Source: Acorus gramineus
Lineage: Eukaryota; Streptophyta; Magnoliopsida; Acorales; Acoraceae
DNA: 64,000 nt
NCBI GenBank assembly: GCA_030737835.1
Contig: CM060853.1
Span: forward strand, 8,206,134-8,270,133
Direction: 5' to 3'
This document shows, in pieces, positions 46,036 to 58,491 of the stretch; the stretch's first letter is position 1; each line of letters starts with the position of its first letter. The translations under genes and the position numbers were made by a program. The notes beneath the pieces are model-generated. The model was not told the origin of the DNA, searched no databases, and was given only the letters and a program-made list of their open reading frames with translations.

Positions 46036-49000
46036 ATTTTTCTTTTTTCTTTTTTTTTATCTTGGGCCACTGTTGGGGGTGTGAGGGGATAGTCCCACTT
46101 GCCCACATGAAGTCCTTTTCACGTTTTAATGTTTAAAGAATATTTTCTACGTCAATTTTTTATCAATATATATTATCCATGTGTAGTGCGCATGTACTAC
46201 CCTAATAAGCATGATTATCATTTCTATGTAGGTGTGTATTACAATTTTTATTTTTCTTTACACTATTACAATACTGGTTAAATTAATATATTATTTTTTT
46301 AGCAGAAAAATATGCATTTTATTTGACAAACATATACATTAAAAAAATTCAAAACAAATTGGAGCTACAAAGGAAACAAGAGGAATGGTTATCTCTAACA
46401 TATAATTTTCCTTCCCCATTTGTTTCTATTGGTCTCATTTTGTAGTCAGTGGTCATCAACAACCATCCTTACCAAAAATAAAAATGGTCATCAACAACCA
46501 TTAACTATTAGTCTTACTGTTTTAGTCAATGATAATCAACAACTAATTTAGTCAATAAAGTATAGTGAATGATTTGGATTAAATTAGCTTACCCATGATA
46601 CAACTAATTTAATTATGGTTTGACTTCATAAAAAGAAATCTCAATGTAACTAAACTAGATATCATCCCATTAATTACATTAAAATATAAAAAAATCATGA
46701 TAAACTTTGCATGCATTTTAAATTTTCACTAGGGTTCTCTAGTCAAATTTTGTCATAAATTCTGTTGAATGTGACTCTTAGATATACCCTTTTTTGTTGG
46801 CTTTAGATATACCTTTTTTTATTCCTATGGCTATCCCTTTTTTTTTCCCTTTATGGAGACATATAGTTATAATTATCATGTTGAATTGAATATGAAGAAA
46901 AGTCTCCTCTTTAATAAAGAGAACCACATATTTCTATAATTTTTTTTTTCTGTAATTAAAACCCATAAGATTCCAAGGTCCATTTGGTGTTCATTTTCAT
47001 TCTCATTTTGCTGGAAAACAGACTCATAACTCTGATCAAAGAACCAGTCCCTTGTAGATTCCACAAATCTTAATTAGTGCTTGCTTATGTCTGTGTTATT
47101 ATAATTTATCATTATTGCTCTCGCTTTTCTCTACTATTCTCTCCTATTAAACCAAATTATTTATAAAAGATTATAGAAAATGCCACAAAGAATGAAAGAA
47201 ATCTTACTAATTTATATTTTAAATTGTGATTTTAAAAAGATGATTATATAATTTTCTGAAATTAATTCATGAAACCATTATTTATTTATTTTTTATAAGA
47301 AAATGTTGTGCTCAATGTATTTTGAAGCACTTTGCAGACTATATATATCCGTTTTGATATTTTAGTATATACTGGTTAATGAAATATTTTATAAAAAAAA
47401 TTCAATAATGCACGTATTTTTTCTTTTTTTGTCATATAACATATACTAACATAATAAATTATATATTGCATTAGACAATTTTATATGCTAATGTAGTTGA
47501 TGACGAACTAGCATGTGCTTTTAAAAAAATGAAATACATATTTGTGTACCTGAATTTTTATATTGGGATTTTTAGTTTTAAGTTCCTATAAACATGCCTA
47601 TTTAGGGATCGGTCCCTCACTTCTTCATTTTTTTTTAAGTCCCCATATTCAACCGCGTATTTTGTTTTTAGTCCCTACATCAAACGTCTGTTCATACACT
47701 GTTAATTTATGAAATGTGATTTTATTTTTAAGTCTCTATAAACTATGTTGTTGTCTTAAAAAATATAAAGACTATGAAACGCCACTCCAATCCAATCCGC
47801 ATCCAAAAAATTAAAAATATCCGATATTCTAATATCCGGAATGCGGATATGGATATCAGTGTATCCAGTGTATCTGATCCAAAAAATATATTATAAAATT
47901 AGATAAATTTGTATTATGTATTGTCCACATTTGATATCTTACATGATTAATCACAATCATAATATATTATATTACTATTAAATTTTCAATGCATTATATC
48001 TGAAAGAGAGAATAAGTCTTAAAATCTCAATTTAGATGTCATCTCTCTCTAAGGACCGGTTTGAAAAAAAGGTTCGGACAGCTTTTAGGTTTACAGAAAG
48101 CTGTTTTTCTCAAACCCGTTTTGAAACAAAATAATGGGGCAAAAAACTGCAGACATATTTTTATAAAAAAAATGTACAAAACCTGAGTTTTAGATCCAGC
48201 TTTTACATAAAATTTGTTTTGCAATTGTACAATCAAACACAGCCAACACAACCTTATTATTTAATTATCCAAATCAGTGCATGTTAATTATTTAAAAAAT
48301 ATCTGTATCTAACTTATAAATGAAGAAAGAGATCTAAATTCTAAAATATTAATATCAGTTTATGAATGATTATGATATGATACAGTTATTAACGTATCCG
48401 ATCTGTTGTCTGATTCATTAATAAGATGACACAGATGGCGACAAAAAGCAACGTCTCCTCTTTCATACGGCGTCCGTCTCTAGATTTTGTTCCCGTCTCC
48501 CTCGGTCCCACCCAAAATGACATAAATACCCCTCCAAACATCCTCCGTATCCGTATATATATACGGTCTCCATGAAGTCTGCATTCATGTCTTTAAAGTT
48601 TAAACCCATTCCTTAACCCCTCCCTTATATCTCACTCACTTTATACCATCCCAAAACTGCTCATTGTGGAACCGAGTTTCAAACCCCTTGCTTTTGAAAA
48701 ATAGAAGACATTTTTATTAAAAAAAAATAAATAGAAAATGCTAAAAGCATGGTGTTTAATATTATTTTGTTTGGATCTGTGTTTGACGTTGTTACTGTAG
48801 AATCAGCTTTGATATGAATCCAAACAGGGTCAATATTTTATAAATAAAAATTTTCGTTAAATTGAAAAATAAACAAATCATTGAATTAATGAGATTTGAA
48901 ATGTGATATTAAAGATATTAATTATTATAGTTAAATAATAATTTTATATTGTAATTTTTTTTTTTTGTAGAATTATCAAGTTTTGAAATTTTAATATCAT

Positions 49001-49189
49001 TTAAGATTTTACTTAATGTTTTAGCATGATTTGATTATATAAAATATGAATATTTTATGGGTCATTGATTTAACTATTGAATTAACCAAATTTAAACCGT
49101 GACATCATTATACATAACATATTATATATATATATATTCTAATGAATGACAAACTTATAAAAAATATAAAATATTTCAGAAAATTTGTG
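46036..49189. other. AT-rich spacer with diverged repeats
   Basis: No gene supported. A diverged family A copy starts at about 47298 (GAAAATGTTGTGCTCAATG). About 47780-47880 carries ATCCGATATTC / GATATGGATATC words like those in the PMD intron (60930-61400). 48420-48700 is a less AT-rich island with GTATATATATACGG; its role is unknown. Confidence 0.4.
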
Positions 49190-49252
49190 TAATTTTCAAA
49201 TTAAATTTTAATAATTTTTAAGTTTTTACTTAACTTCATTGCATGCTTTTAT

Positions 49253-49290
<38 letters not shown>

Positions 49291-49581
49291 ATCAACCCAC
49301 CAATAAAATAAATCTTTTTAATAACATGCAATGAGTTAATTAAACTGACTAATTTTTTTATATAAAAATTGTGATTAATTATTTATTAAAATGTTAAATT
49401 TATATATAAATATATATATAATAAAAGCATGCAACGAAGTTAAGTAAAAACTTAAAAATTATTAAATTTATTTAATATTTTAATAAATAATTAATCACAA
49501 TTTTATATAAAAATACCAGTCATTTTAATTAACTCATTGCATGTCATTAAAAACATTCACTTTATTGGTGGGTTGATTGAT
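49190..49581. repeat. Two interleaved inverted repeats (A B A' B')
   Basis: Segment A (about 49204-49260, TTTTTAAGTTTTTACTTAAC, then TTGCATGCTTTTATTATA) is inverted at about 49423-49467. Segment B (about 49288-49400, ATCAATCAACCCACCAATAA, then CATGCAATGAGTTAATTAAA) is inverted at about 49468-49581. The order A-B-A'-B' means the two foldbacks cross each other. An AT microsatellite (49248-49287) separates A and B. It lies about 220-600 bp upstream of the FAB1 leader. Confidence 0.8.
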
Positions 49582-49799
49582 TTTCACAAGCATTTTTATA
49601 TTATCAGATTTTGAGGATAAATTGAATTAAAATTCAAAACGCGTTAAGTTTTAACTTGTACTTAAAACAATGCTGACAAAGTTATTTTTCTTTTTTTTTT
49701 TTTCTATGGCCGTACAACGTATTGTTATCTTCACCACCGGTGATTGCACTCACCTTCTTGGGCTCCACTGGAACTCTCTCTCTCTCTCTCTATAAAGAA

Positions 49800-49925
49800 A
49801 AAAAATTTCAATTCATATTTTTGGATTTCCGAGTTCGAATCAAAAGCTGTTCTTTGGATTTTCGAACGGATTTGGAGACCCTTTTGAGAGCTGTTTCAAA
49901 GGGAGATCTTGATTTTGCTTTGCAA
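49800..49925 (+). other. Probable FAB1 5' leader exon
   Basis: Less AT-rich stretch ending at a consensus donor GCAA|GTAAGTAAC (49926). The next acceptors are at 51126 and 51143, just before the FAB1 start. Joined to the 51127 acceptor, the frame of the FAB1 start stays open upstream but contains no ATG, which supports 51170 as the first codon. The exon 5' border is a guess. Confidence 0.4.
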
Positions 49926-51169
49926 GTAAGTAACTCTCTCTCTCTCTCTCTCTCACTCTGTATATCTTTTGGTTTTAGAAACTTTGGATTCTTCGCGTAC
50001 GAATGAATTGTGTGTTTTTTTAATGAAATATCAGAAACCGCGTTCGTGTGCTGTAAAGATGAGTGTTTTCTGTTGATTTTTGTTTGTTTCTTTCATTGGG
50101 TCTTTGTTTTTGGATTTGGTTTTTGAGGGTTTGTGATTCTTTTGGATTTTTGGGTGATTTGAATATGTGGGTGAATCTGGTGGGGGTTTGGTTGTGATTG
50201 GCCAACTGGGTTTTGATTATTATTTGATTTTCTTCAAATACGACTTTAATTTGGTTTCTGGTTCCCTGAGAATTCCTTCTTTTGCATTTTGTTTGAGATT
50301 TAGTGGTTCTGTTTTGCTTCAAGTCTTAAAAGCTGCCTAAATTGATTTTCTTGGGTTCTTGCTTTGAATCTTTTTGGATTTATAATTTGGTATGGTTTTC
50401 TGGTGGGATTGATTTTTAAGTTCTTCCACCAGTTTCAGATTGAATATCAAGGTATTTGTCACTGGGTTTAATTTTTCAAGTCAAAATCTTTTTTTTTTTT
50501 TTTTTGGTTTTGAAATTCTTGATGTTTGTTTTTTTTATATCAAAATTCTTAATGTTTGTTCTGTTTTTTAATCTGGATTTCTAGGGGATAGGTTTTTGAA
50601 ATTTGGATTTCAACAAGAAATGTTTATAATTTCAATTTAAAACTCGGACCCTTCTGTTCGAGAAGGGCTGTTTAGGATCAGATGAATACAATGTGTCATG
50701 TTTTGTTGGTGTGGTGTTGACAAATTTGTCGGATTGGTGGCCGATTCTTATGTCAGGTGTGAGAGAAGAGACAAGTTGCTCGGCTATTAAGTAGAGAAGA
50801 GTCTTTTTTTTTGTTGCTGTAAAGTCTGCTGTTAAGTATTTTGGGTGCATTTTACAGAAGAAATGCAGAACTTCTTGAAGTTTATCATAGTAAAGATGAA
50901 AATTTAGCTCTAAACAAGATGATTTTGGTGACTTCTTTTCATATCTCAACTTATTGTATCAATGTGACTTATAATTAGTGTTGTGTCCTTTACCTTGCGT
51001 TTAAATTAACATATGCAAATAATTTGTTTTTTTAATTGCCGTGTCTAGATGGTCTGACCGTGTAAAGTGAAGTTTTTTCAATACATTCTAGAGTAATTAT
51101 GTGACTTTAGTTCATTAATTTTCCAGCTGCCGTCTGTTTTCAGGAGAAAAATCAACTGATGTTGAAAAG

Positions 51170-54100
51170 ATGACCGGGTATGCAGTTATTGAATCTCACA
51201 TCCCCTTTTGCTTAAAGAAAACTGAAATAATTGTGTGTGTGTTTTTTTTTTTTTAATTTTAAATTCGTGTTTCTCTATGCATTCACATGTCCTTGATGCT
51301 ACAGGGAACATGGAGATGGAGATCTGGATACTGATCAAGAAAATTGCGAATCAGGAGTCACAGTGGCAGACATTGACATACAACAAACTGATGTTAATAA
51401 CAATTTAAGTCTGTCAAGTTCCCACTCACAATTGGAAGATACTTCGTGTTCAATACCAATTGCGAATAATGATGGAGATGATTTGGAAAATACATTGGGA
51501 AGCACTAATCAATCATTTGCATCCTATAAAAAAGACGAAGAAACCCCACCACCTTCCAATATCGAAAAAGATCCCCTCATCTGGATGCCACCAGAACCAG
51601 AAAATAAAGAAGATGACATGGAGAGTGTGGCTAACTGTGATGATGATGATGAGTGTGGTGATGGTGTGAAGTGGGGCCAGCCATTGTCTTTAAGCTCTGA
51701 AAAGCAAAGCAGATCTTGGGTTAAAGAAGAGCGTAAGAAGGTTATGGGGTTAATGAAGAAAGATTTCAAATATGTCGTCAAGAAGTTTCTTTTGTCAGAA
51801 GGTATTAGGTTTTCGGAGGAGAATAGTGAGAGCTGGTTAGAAATCATTGCCTCTTTGACATGGGAGGCTGCACAAATCATTAAGCCCAATGAGGGAAAAG
51901 CAATGGATCCCGCGGCCTATGTGAAAGTGAAATGTGTGGCATCTGGTTCTCATAGTCAAAGGTATTTAAGCAGCTCCAATCTCCTTGTGTTTCTTGAAAT
52001 AGGTGTTGTTTCTCATCTTCTTCATCACTTGGACTTTGCAGCCAACTTATCAAAGGCTTAGTTTTCAAAAAGAATGCTGCTCACAAGCGTATGTCAACCA
52101 AGTACAAGAATCCTAGACTGTTGCTGTTTCTGGGCGTCCTTGGACAACGTGCAAATGAACTATCATCATTCCAATCGATGAAGCAGGTATGCTTATGGGT
52201 AGCTAAAATTGTTGGTTTTCTCATCTGGGTGAAGGTGTGTGCTCAGTCTCGTCTCTTCCTCACAGGATGATTATATGAAGTCCATTACTGATATTATTGA
52301 AATCTGCCATCCAAATCTGGTTCTGGTGGAGAAATCTGTATCTAGAGATGTACAGGAGTGGCTTCTTGCAAAAGGAGTTACTTTAGTATTTGATATGAAA
52401 CTTGGACGCTTAGAGAGACTTGCACAGTGTACTGGCTCCCAGATTGTTTCTTCTACTGATGCTGCAATGAATTTGAAATTGAAACAAATTGATTCATTCT
52501 ATATTGAGAAATATGTGGAGGAACATAATAGCTCTAGTGAAGGTGGCAGGAAGCCTAGAAAAACACTTATGTTTTTTGATGGTTGCCCCAGGCCTCTCGG
52601 TTGTACGGTGAGTCTTATTTTCCTATTTTCATTACCTGCAAAGTTAGTGAACTTCTCTGCCATTCCTGGTGTATCATTATGTTCCTTTTGTTGTTCCTCA
52701 GAGAAGTTAATCATTATCATCAATGTATTCTGTATTAACATCTGATTTCATTTTAAATGACCTTTTTTTGCATTTATCAAAAATAGAAGATCCTTAATAT
52801 CTCTTCTTTTATCTTTTATATGTTAATATGGAATGTGATTTAATTTATATCAATTTCTAAATCATTGTTACCCTAGGCTACAATTTGATATATATCCAAC
52901 TGGAGTACTAAGTGCTGCAGAACTGGACAATTTCTCTTGTAATTTGAAAGCTTACCTTAAAATCTGACTGAAATCTGGTGTTCCCCGTACCATTTGGAAA
53001 CTGAGAAAATTTGAAATTAAACATACTGTTGAAGATGACCACTTTAGATTTACTCTAGTTTTCCATGGTGACCAGCTACAGACTAATTGGGATGTACATT
53101 TGGGTTGCTTAAGAACTCGGAAAAACATATTGTGGGAGCAAGAATTTAGTGATGAATGGGTCCGGAAAACTTTATCACAGAATAGACAAATGGGTTAATC
53201 ATTCTTTTGTTATTTTTATTTTTCACGTTGTCTCATTTAGATAACTTATCTTCCCTGTTTCATAAGATTTGGTGGTTCATTAAAAAAAAAAAAAACCATA
53301 TAAAATCACTTCCTTGTTTTCCATCATATTATGAGGTTTTTTTGGTTTTTTTTTTTTTAATAATGATTTTATGGAGGTCTTGAGAAAATATGGGCTAAAT
53401 TAAATTTGTATTTAGAATCTCTGGATTACTTGCTATTTCATTTTATATGCCATAATATCTGCTGATCCTGTGGTTAGAACTGCAACATCGTCTGATTTTT
53501 AGTAATATACGTGAGCTTGTATGTGTATATTTGTGCTTTTGATATGTACAAGACTTACTTTCTTCTGTATTTTCTTCAATAATCTCTCATATGATCACAC
53601 CTAATGCCATATAGACCAATTGTCCTACCTTATCGCAGATTTTGTTAAGGGGAGCTCCGAGTGTTGAACTCAAGAAAGTAAAACGTGTGGTGCAGTATGC
53701 AGTCTTTGCTGCTTATCATCTGATTCATCAAACCTTTTATCTCATAGATCAAAGGGCAAACTTTTCTGGCATACATACTGTTAAAGGGAACGGCTCTGTA
53801 AGGGGTAAAAAAGTGGTTTCCAATGGACATGGTGCTGGATCTAGTTCTAGTATATCTAGTCTTGAAGGTTTCTCAGCTGATAAAGTTGCAGATCATACTT
53901 CAGACATTCCCATATCTGATAGACTTGGAGAAAGTGGTTCCTGTGGAAGAATGCGCATCCATTCTGATTTGAAGTCAGAAAGTAATTCTAATCACGGTGT
54001 TGATTCTCATGACAATTATCTTTACAAAAAAGATTTGCTGTTAACCATCAATGATGTTCCCCATTCAAAAAATCTTCACAGTCTAACAACACAGTTCATT

Positions 54101-57100
54101 CATCCTGGGCAGTTATTGTCATCTTTGCCAATATTTTCTGATGAGGTAACCTCTCCCCTACTTGTCTTTCTGATTTCCATTCATTTCATTTTCAGTTCCT
54201 TTAATTTCAATCAAACTGAACCAGATAGTCACAGGCTCACAGCAGTGTTTCCTTTCATTTTGTCTCCTTCAAATCAGAAAATGTGTGATGGTGAAGAGAC
54301 GCCTCGTGGCAAGACCTGTAATGGTGGTGAAGTGGATGCGTCACACAAAGCTAACATGATCAATTTCAGGAAACATGCATCGGGTATTGTTGATGGTAAT
54401 CCTGAAGTCCAAATGCCACAGGTGGATGGTAGTGGAAGTGTCTTAGATCCACAAGGTATTTTGGTTCTGCTGTCTAGGCGGAATGAAAAGAGTGGGGCTG
54501 TTTGTGAGCAGAGCCATCTTTCTCGTATTCAATTCTACAGAAATTTTGATGTGTCCCTTGGGCGATTCTTACATGATAATTTACTGAATCAGGTTGCTTA
54601 ATTTGTGGTCAGATATGTTTAAACTTTTTGAATGGTCATTTTGACTATTACTGGAGTATGCACTGATAGATTTTTTTTTTTTGTTGATCTCAGAGACATC
54701 GTTGCTCTGCTTGCGATGAACTACCAGAATCTCATTCTTACTGTTACACCCATCGGAATGGGAAACTTACTGTTCTAGTGAAGCGGCTTCCACGAAAACA
54801 GGTATTGCCAGGTGAGGCTGAAGGAAAACTCTGGATGTGGTCCCTATGTTTAAAATGTCAACTTGAAAATGGAGCTCCCAAACCCACGAGGCGAGTGGTC
54901 ATGTCTACTGAAGCATGTGGTCTATCATTTGGGAAATTTTTGGAGCTCAGCTTTTCAAGTCGCTCTCCAACTAGTAGGATATGTGGGCATTCACTTAACA
55001 GGGATTGTCTAAGATTTTTTGGGTAATCATCTCCTTTTCATCTCTCTTTACACGATTTGAATATTTTTTTTATTCTTATATTCTTAGTTAATATCTGTCT
55101 TCTTGATCTCTTGTCAACAAGCAGATTGGGTTCCATGGTTGCAATGTTCAGATACTCTTCTGTTGATATCTATGTGGCATCTATGCCACCGTTGATTGTG
55201 GAGTTCAATAATCCAAACGGACAGGAATGGCTCAGGAATGAAGCTAAAAATGTATATATCCTTATTACATAATTTTCTTCATTCCTGGTTTATTATGACT
55301 GACATTCTAAAAATCCTTCTCAAGGTGCAAGAAAAAGGAGAACGATTGTTCTCTGAAGTTGCAAACTTATTACAGAAGATAGCGTCTAAGTCATCTGGCT
55401 CACTTGTGGGTCCAATTAGAGAATTATCTGAAGTCGAGGAGATGTTGAGGCAGGAAAATTCTGAATTTGAGGTCTGCATCTCCTTTTTTGCATCAAGAAA
55501 GTCTCCTTGCCATAAGGCACAACAATGATCATTTTATTTTAACAAAGTGTCTCCTTTTAGAACTGCATTTGTTTTCTAAATTTGAATTTGATAATACTAA
55601 ATCTGTCTGTCGCCCTTTAACAATGTAGGCATCCTTGCTGAAAGCTATTAATAACAATGGACCGGTCGGAAGAAGTGTTTATGAGATTCTCGGTTTGAAT
55701 AGGTTGAACCAAGAACTTCTTCTTGAGCTATACGTTTGGGATTGTCGTCTGCATCATCTTTTGCACTCTACAAGAAATAACACCACTGAATTTGCGACGG
55801 AGGAAACTCAGCCGTGCCAACAGATGGGTGACACTTACAAAGATAACAAATCAATTGAAAACCAATATATTAAAAACCTCTCCGAGTTGGCATCCAACCA
55901 TGACGCTGGTAGACATGTCCAGGCTTCTAATCATGTCCCAGAAGGTCTGAATCTAGATTCAAGCACGGCAATTCTTAATTCCTTTAACACTGAGGGTGCT
56001 GAGATTCCTATTGTGGAGATTTCCGAAGTTGGGAATTCATCTGGGTCATCGAATGATGAGCTCAAATCAATTATTGCTGGACAAGATGGTGATGCTAATT
56101 TTTCCAGTGTTACTGTAAACCATGGTTTGAGCAGTTTGGATAATCAAGATTACAGTCTAAGTATCTCTGACATTCCAATAACTTCAGAAGAACCAAAGAA
56201 TATTTCTGACAGTACTGAAATGGTGCGTGATATTCTGATAACTTCAGAAGAACCAAGTGGTTCTCATTCTACTGACTCAGAGTTGAAACCTGAAGAAGTA
56301 GCCAATGAATCAGCTTTGAGGGAGCCATCCAGTACCATGTCCAAGGAACAACACCCAGGTGTAACTGTACCTGAATATTCATTGAGTACCAAAGCTCAAG
56401 AAGCTGAAGACTGGATATGGAAACCATTTTCAGAAACTCGCAAGGCATACAGGAAGGATCTCCATCGCGGTTACTCACAGAAATTTGAATTCATTCACAG
56501 TTATACTCCACTATACCTCTCTCATATGGATCAATTAGTCACACAAGAAAGGGCTAGATTGCACTTTCCGGTTGGTTCTGATGACATTGTATCTGTTTAT
56601 GAGGATGAATTTACAAGCATTATTGCTTGCGCTCTAGCCATATCTCAGGAGCAATATAATTCATCTGACAATCTGGTTGAAAAGGAAATGGGAACAACAA
56701 GCAAAGGAAAACGTGAAAAAACTTTTAAGAAATCACAAAGCTTGACATCGGAAGGTTCTACGGTTTCATCTTATTGGTCTTCGATGAGTTCTTTTGATGG
56801 AGAAGGAATGCGTTTGTCTTCGAGTGCGTCATCTGAAGAGTTGTCTACATCAGGTTCTGAGAGTTTCTTTTCGGATCCATGGCTATCCTCAGAATCTGTG
56901 CATCCTGAAATTCACGTCGGGGAAAAATGTTCTGTAAAGAGTAGATATTCGGTGGTTTGTATACATGCAAAACAATTCTATGCTCTTCGAAAACAATGCT
57001 GTCCATCAGAGATTTCTTATATCTCTTCTCTTAGCCGATGTAAGAAGTGGGATGCTCAGGGTGGAAAGAGCAAAGCTTTCTTCGCAAAGACGTTGGATGA

Positions 57101-58491
57101 TAGGTTTATTATTAAGCAGATAAAAAGAACTGAGCTTGATTCCTTTATTAAATTTGCCTCCAATTACTTTAAATACATCTCTCATTCTTTGAATTCGGGG
57201 AGCCAGACATGTCTTGCGAAAATTTTGGGAGTATATCAGGTACAATGCATCATTCTTCGCTATATTGTTTGATTTCTGACTGGTGTATTTCTAAGCCAAC
57301 ATTTGGAAATGGGTTTTTGCATGATTTCTACTTATCCAAACTCTTTTCCATATGCCCCCAGTGGTCTCAGCTTTTGATAAAAGCAAATAATGCTTTTAGT
57401 TATAAGAAAACAGCTTTTCAGAAATCTGACAAAAGTGAAAGTTGTTTTCAAAAGCTGCTGGAAGTGGAAAACTTCTTTTCAAACTCATTTCTAAACACAC
57501 CTAAAGTCTTGGATTCTCATTACAGGTTACTATCAGGCCATCCAAGAACAGCAAAGAACTGAAAATCGATCTGATTGTGATGGAGAATGTTTTATTTGGC
57601 CGAAACATCTCACGACAGTATGATCTTAAAGGTGCCACTTATTCACGTTTTGTTACGGATTCGGACGACCCGAAAGCAGTTTTTCTGGATGAGAACTTCA
57701 TCAAGGACATGGGTTCTTCTCCCTTCTATGTTGACGGAAAGACAAAACATTTACTACAACGAGCTGTCTGGAACGATACTGCATTTCTAACTGTGAGTGA
57801 ACGAAGCCCTTTAATTTTGTAATGCTATATAAATCAATATTCTAAAAACCGCTAGGCATTATTTGGGCAGTCGTGACTGTTTAGGATCAATCAATTAGGC
57901 GGGGATTAAGCAAGGACTATTCAACCACTTTTTATGAATTAATCAAATTAAACTTTGTTTAATCCCCGCCTAGCCGCCCACAACTGCTTGATCTCCTGGA
58001 TTAGGCAGGCTAAGTCGGTTATGCCTTGGCGCTCGCTTAATCACGTTTTAGAAAATTGAATTAAATTGAGCCATTCATGTCTAATGAATATTCTGTGCTC
58101 TTTTTTTTTTTGTGCGTGGGCACAGTTGATCAATGTCATGGATTATTCATTGCTTTTGGGAGTGGATAAGCAGCGACACGAGCTCGTCTTTGGAATCATC
58201 GATTACCTGAGGCAGTACACATGGGACAAACAACTCGAAACCTGGGTGAAGAGTTCTCTTGTCGTTCCAAAGAATGTAACGCCAACCATTGTTTCCCCGA
58301 AAGAGTACAAGAAGAGATTTAGAACCTACATGTCACAGTATTTCCTGACAGTCCCTGATGACTGGAGCTCGTCTGAGAAATGCTTGGATCCTTGCAACTT
58401 CTGCTGTAGTAATCAGTTCTCACAACTGAACACTACACATCAGTCAAAGAAGTCTGATATGGCAATAATCCCTTCAAATAATACAGGTTGA
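51170..58491 (+). CDS. FAB1: FAB1-type phosphatidylinositol-3-phosphate 5-kinase, FYVE-less
   Basis: Makes PI(3,5)P2 from PI3P on endosomes and vacuoles. Exons: 51170-51177, 51305-51961, 52042-52186, 52266-52607, 53639-54145, 54278-54592, 54694-55022, 55125-55251, 55325-55471, 55629-57239, 57526-57792, 58126-58491; 4821 nt, 1606 aa. Residues 1-150 are acidic and low complexity; no FYVE finger. Chaperonin-like (CCT) domain at about 205-440: VKVKCVASGSHSQSQLIKGL, MLFFLG-type strand, FFDGCPRPLGCTILLRGA. Cys-rich middle at about 625-770: CEQSHLSRIQFYRNFD, SLGRFLHDNLLN, RHRCSACDELPESH. PIP-kinase at about 1336-1585: FFAKTLDDRFIIKQIKR (ATP Lys), ISRQYDLKGATYSR, LINVMDYSLLLGVD, FGIIDYLRQYTWDKQLE. 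Architecture fits the plant FAB1C/FAB1D type. The first coding exon is only 8 nt, and intron 5 (132 nt) has no in-frame stop. Confidence 0.95.
52860..53198 (+). pseudogene. Coding-like relic inside FAB1 intron 4
   Basis: Two overlapping plus-strand frames form one protein-like text after a single frameshift at about 52970, where AAATCTGACTG is followed by AAATCTGG. Part one has QFDIYPTGVLSAAELDNFS. Part two has SGVPRTIWKLRKFEIKHTVE, then FTLVFHGDQLQTNWDVHLG and EFSDEWVRKTLSQNR, then TAA at 53196-53198. Composition differs from the flanking intron. I do not recognise the family; it is not part of FAB1. Confidence 0.45.
57295..57510. mobile_element. AAAGCT-rich foldback in FAB1 intron 10
   Basis: The ends ACATTTGGAAATGGGTTTTT and TCAAACTCATTTCTAAACAC are imperfectly inverted; the interior has AGCTTTTGATAAAAGC and CAGCTTTTCAG words. 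It fills most of the intron between the kinase-domain exons. Confidence 0.5.
57837..58056. mobile_element. GCCTAG-type MITE in FAB1 intron 11
   Basis: Starts CAATATTCTAAAAACCGCTAGG and ends CACGTTTTAGAAAATTG, with inner TTAATCCCCGCCTAGCCG. Same family as 63403-63777. The flanks ATATAAAT and AATTAAAT are a possible decayed 8-bp duplication. Confidence 0.6.

Noticed and set aside
51500-51900. Minus-strand open frame over FAB1 exon 2
   Set aside because: Antisense shadow of a proven exon.
54146-54277. Treating the FAB1 segment as ordinary exon
   Set aside because: It has a good donor, a pyrimidine-rich acceptor and phase-0 borders, and the encoded text does not look like FAB1; kept as an intron with a note that retention is possible.
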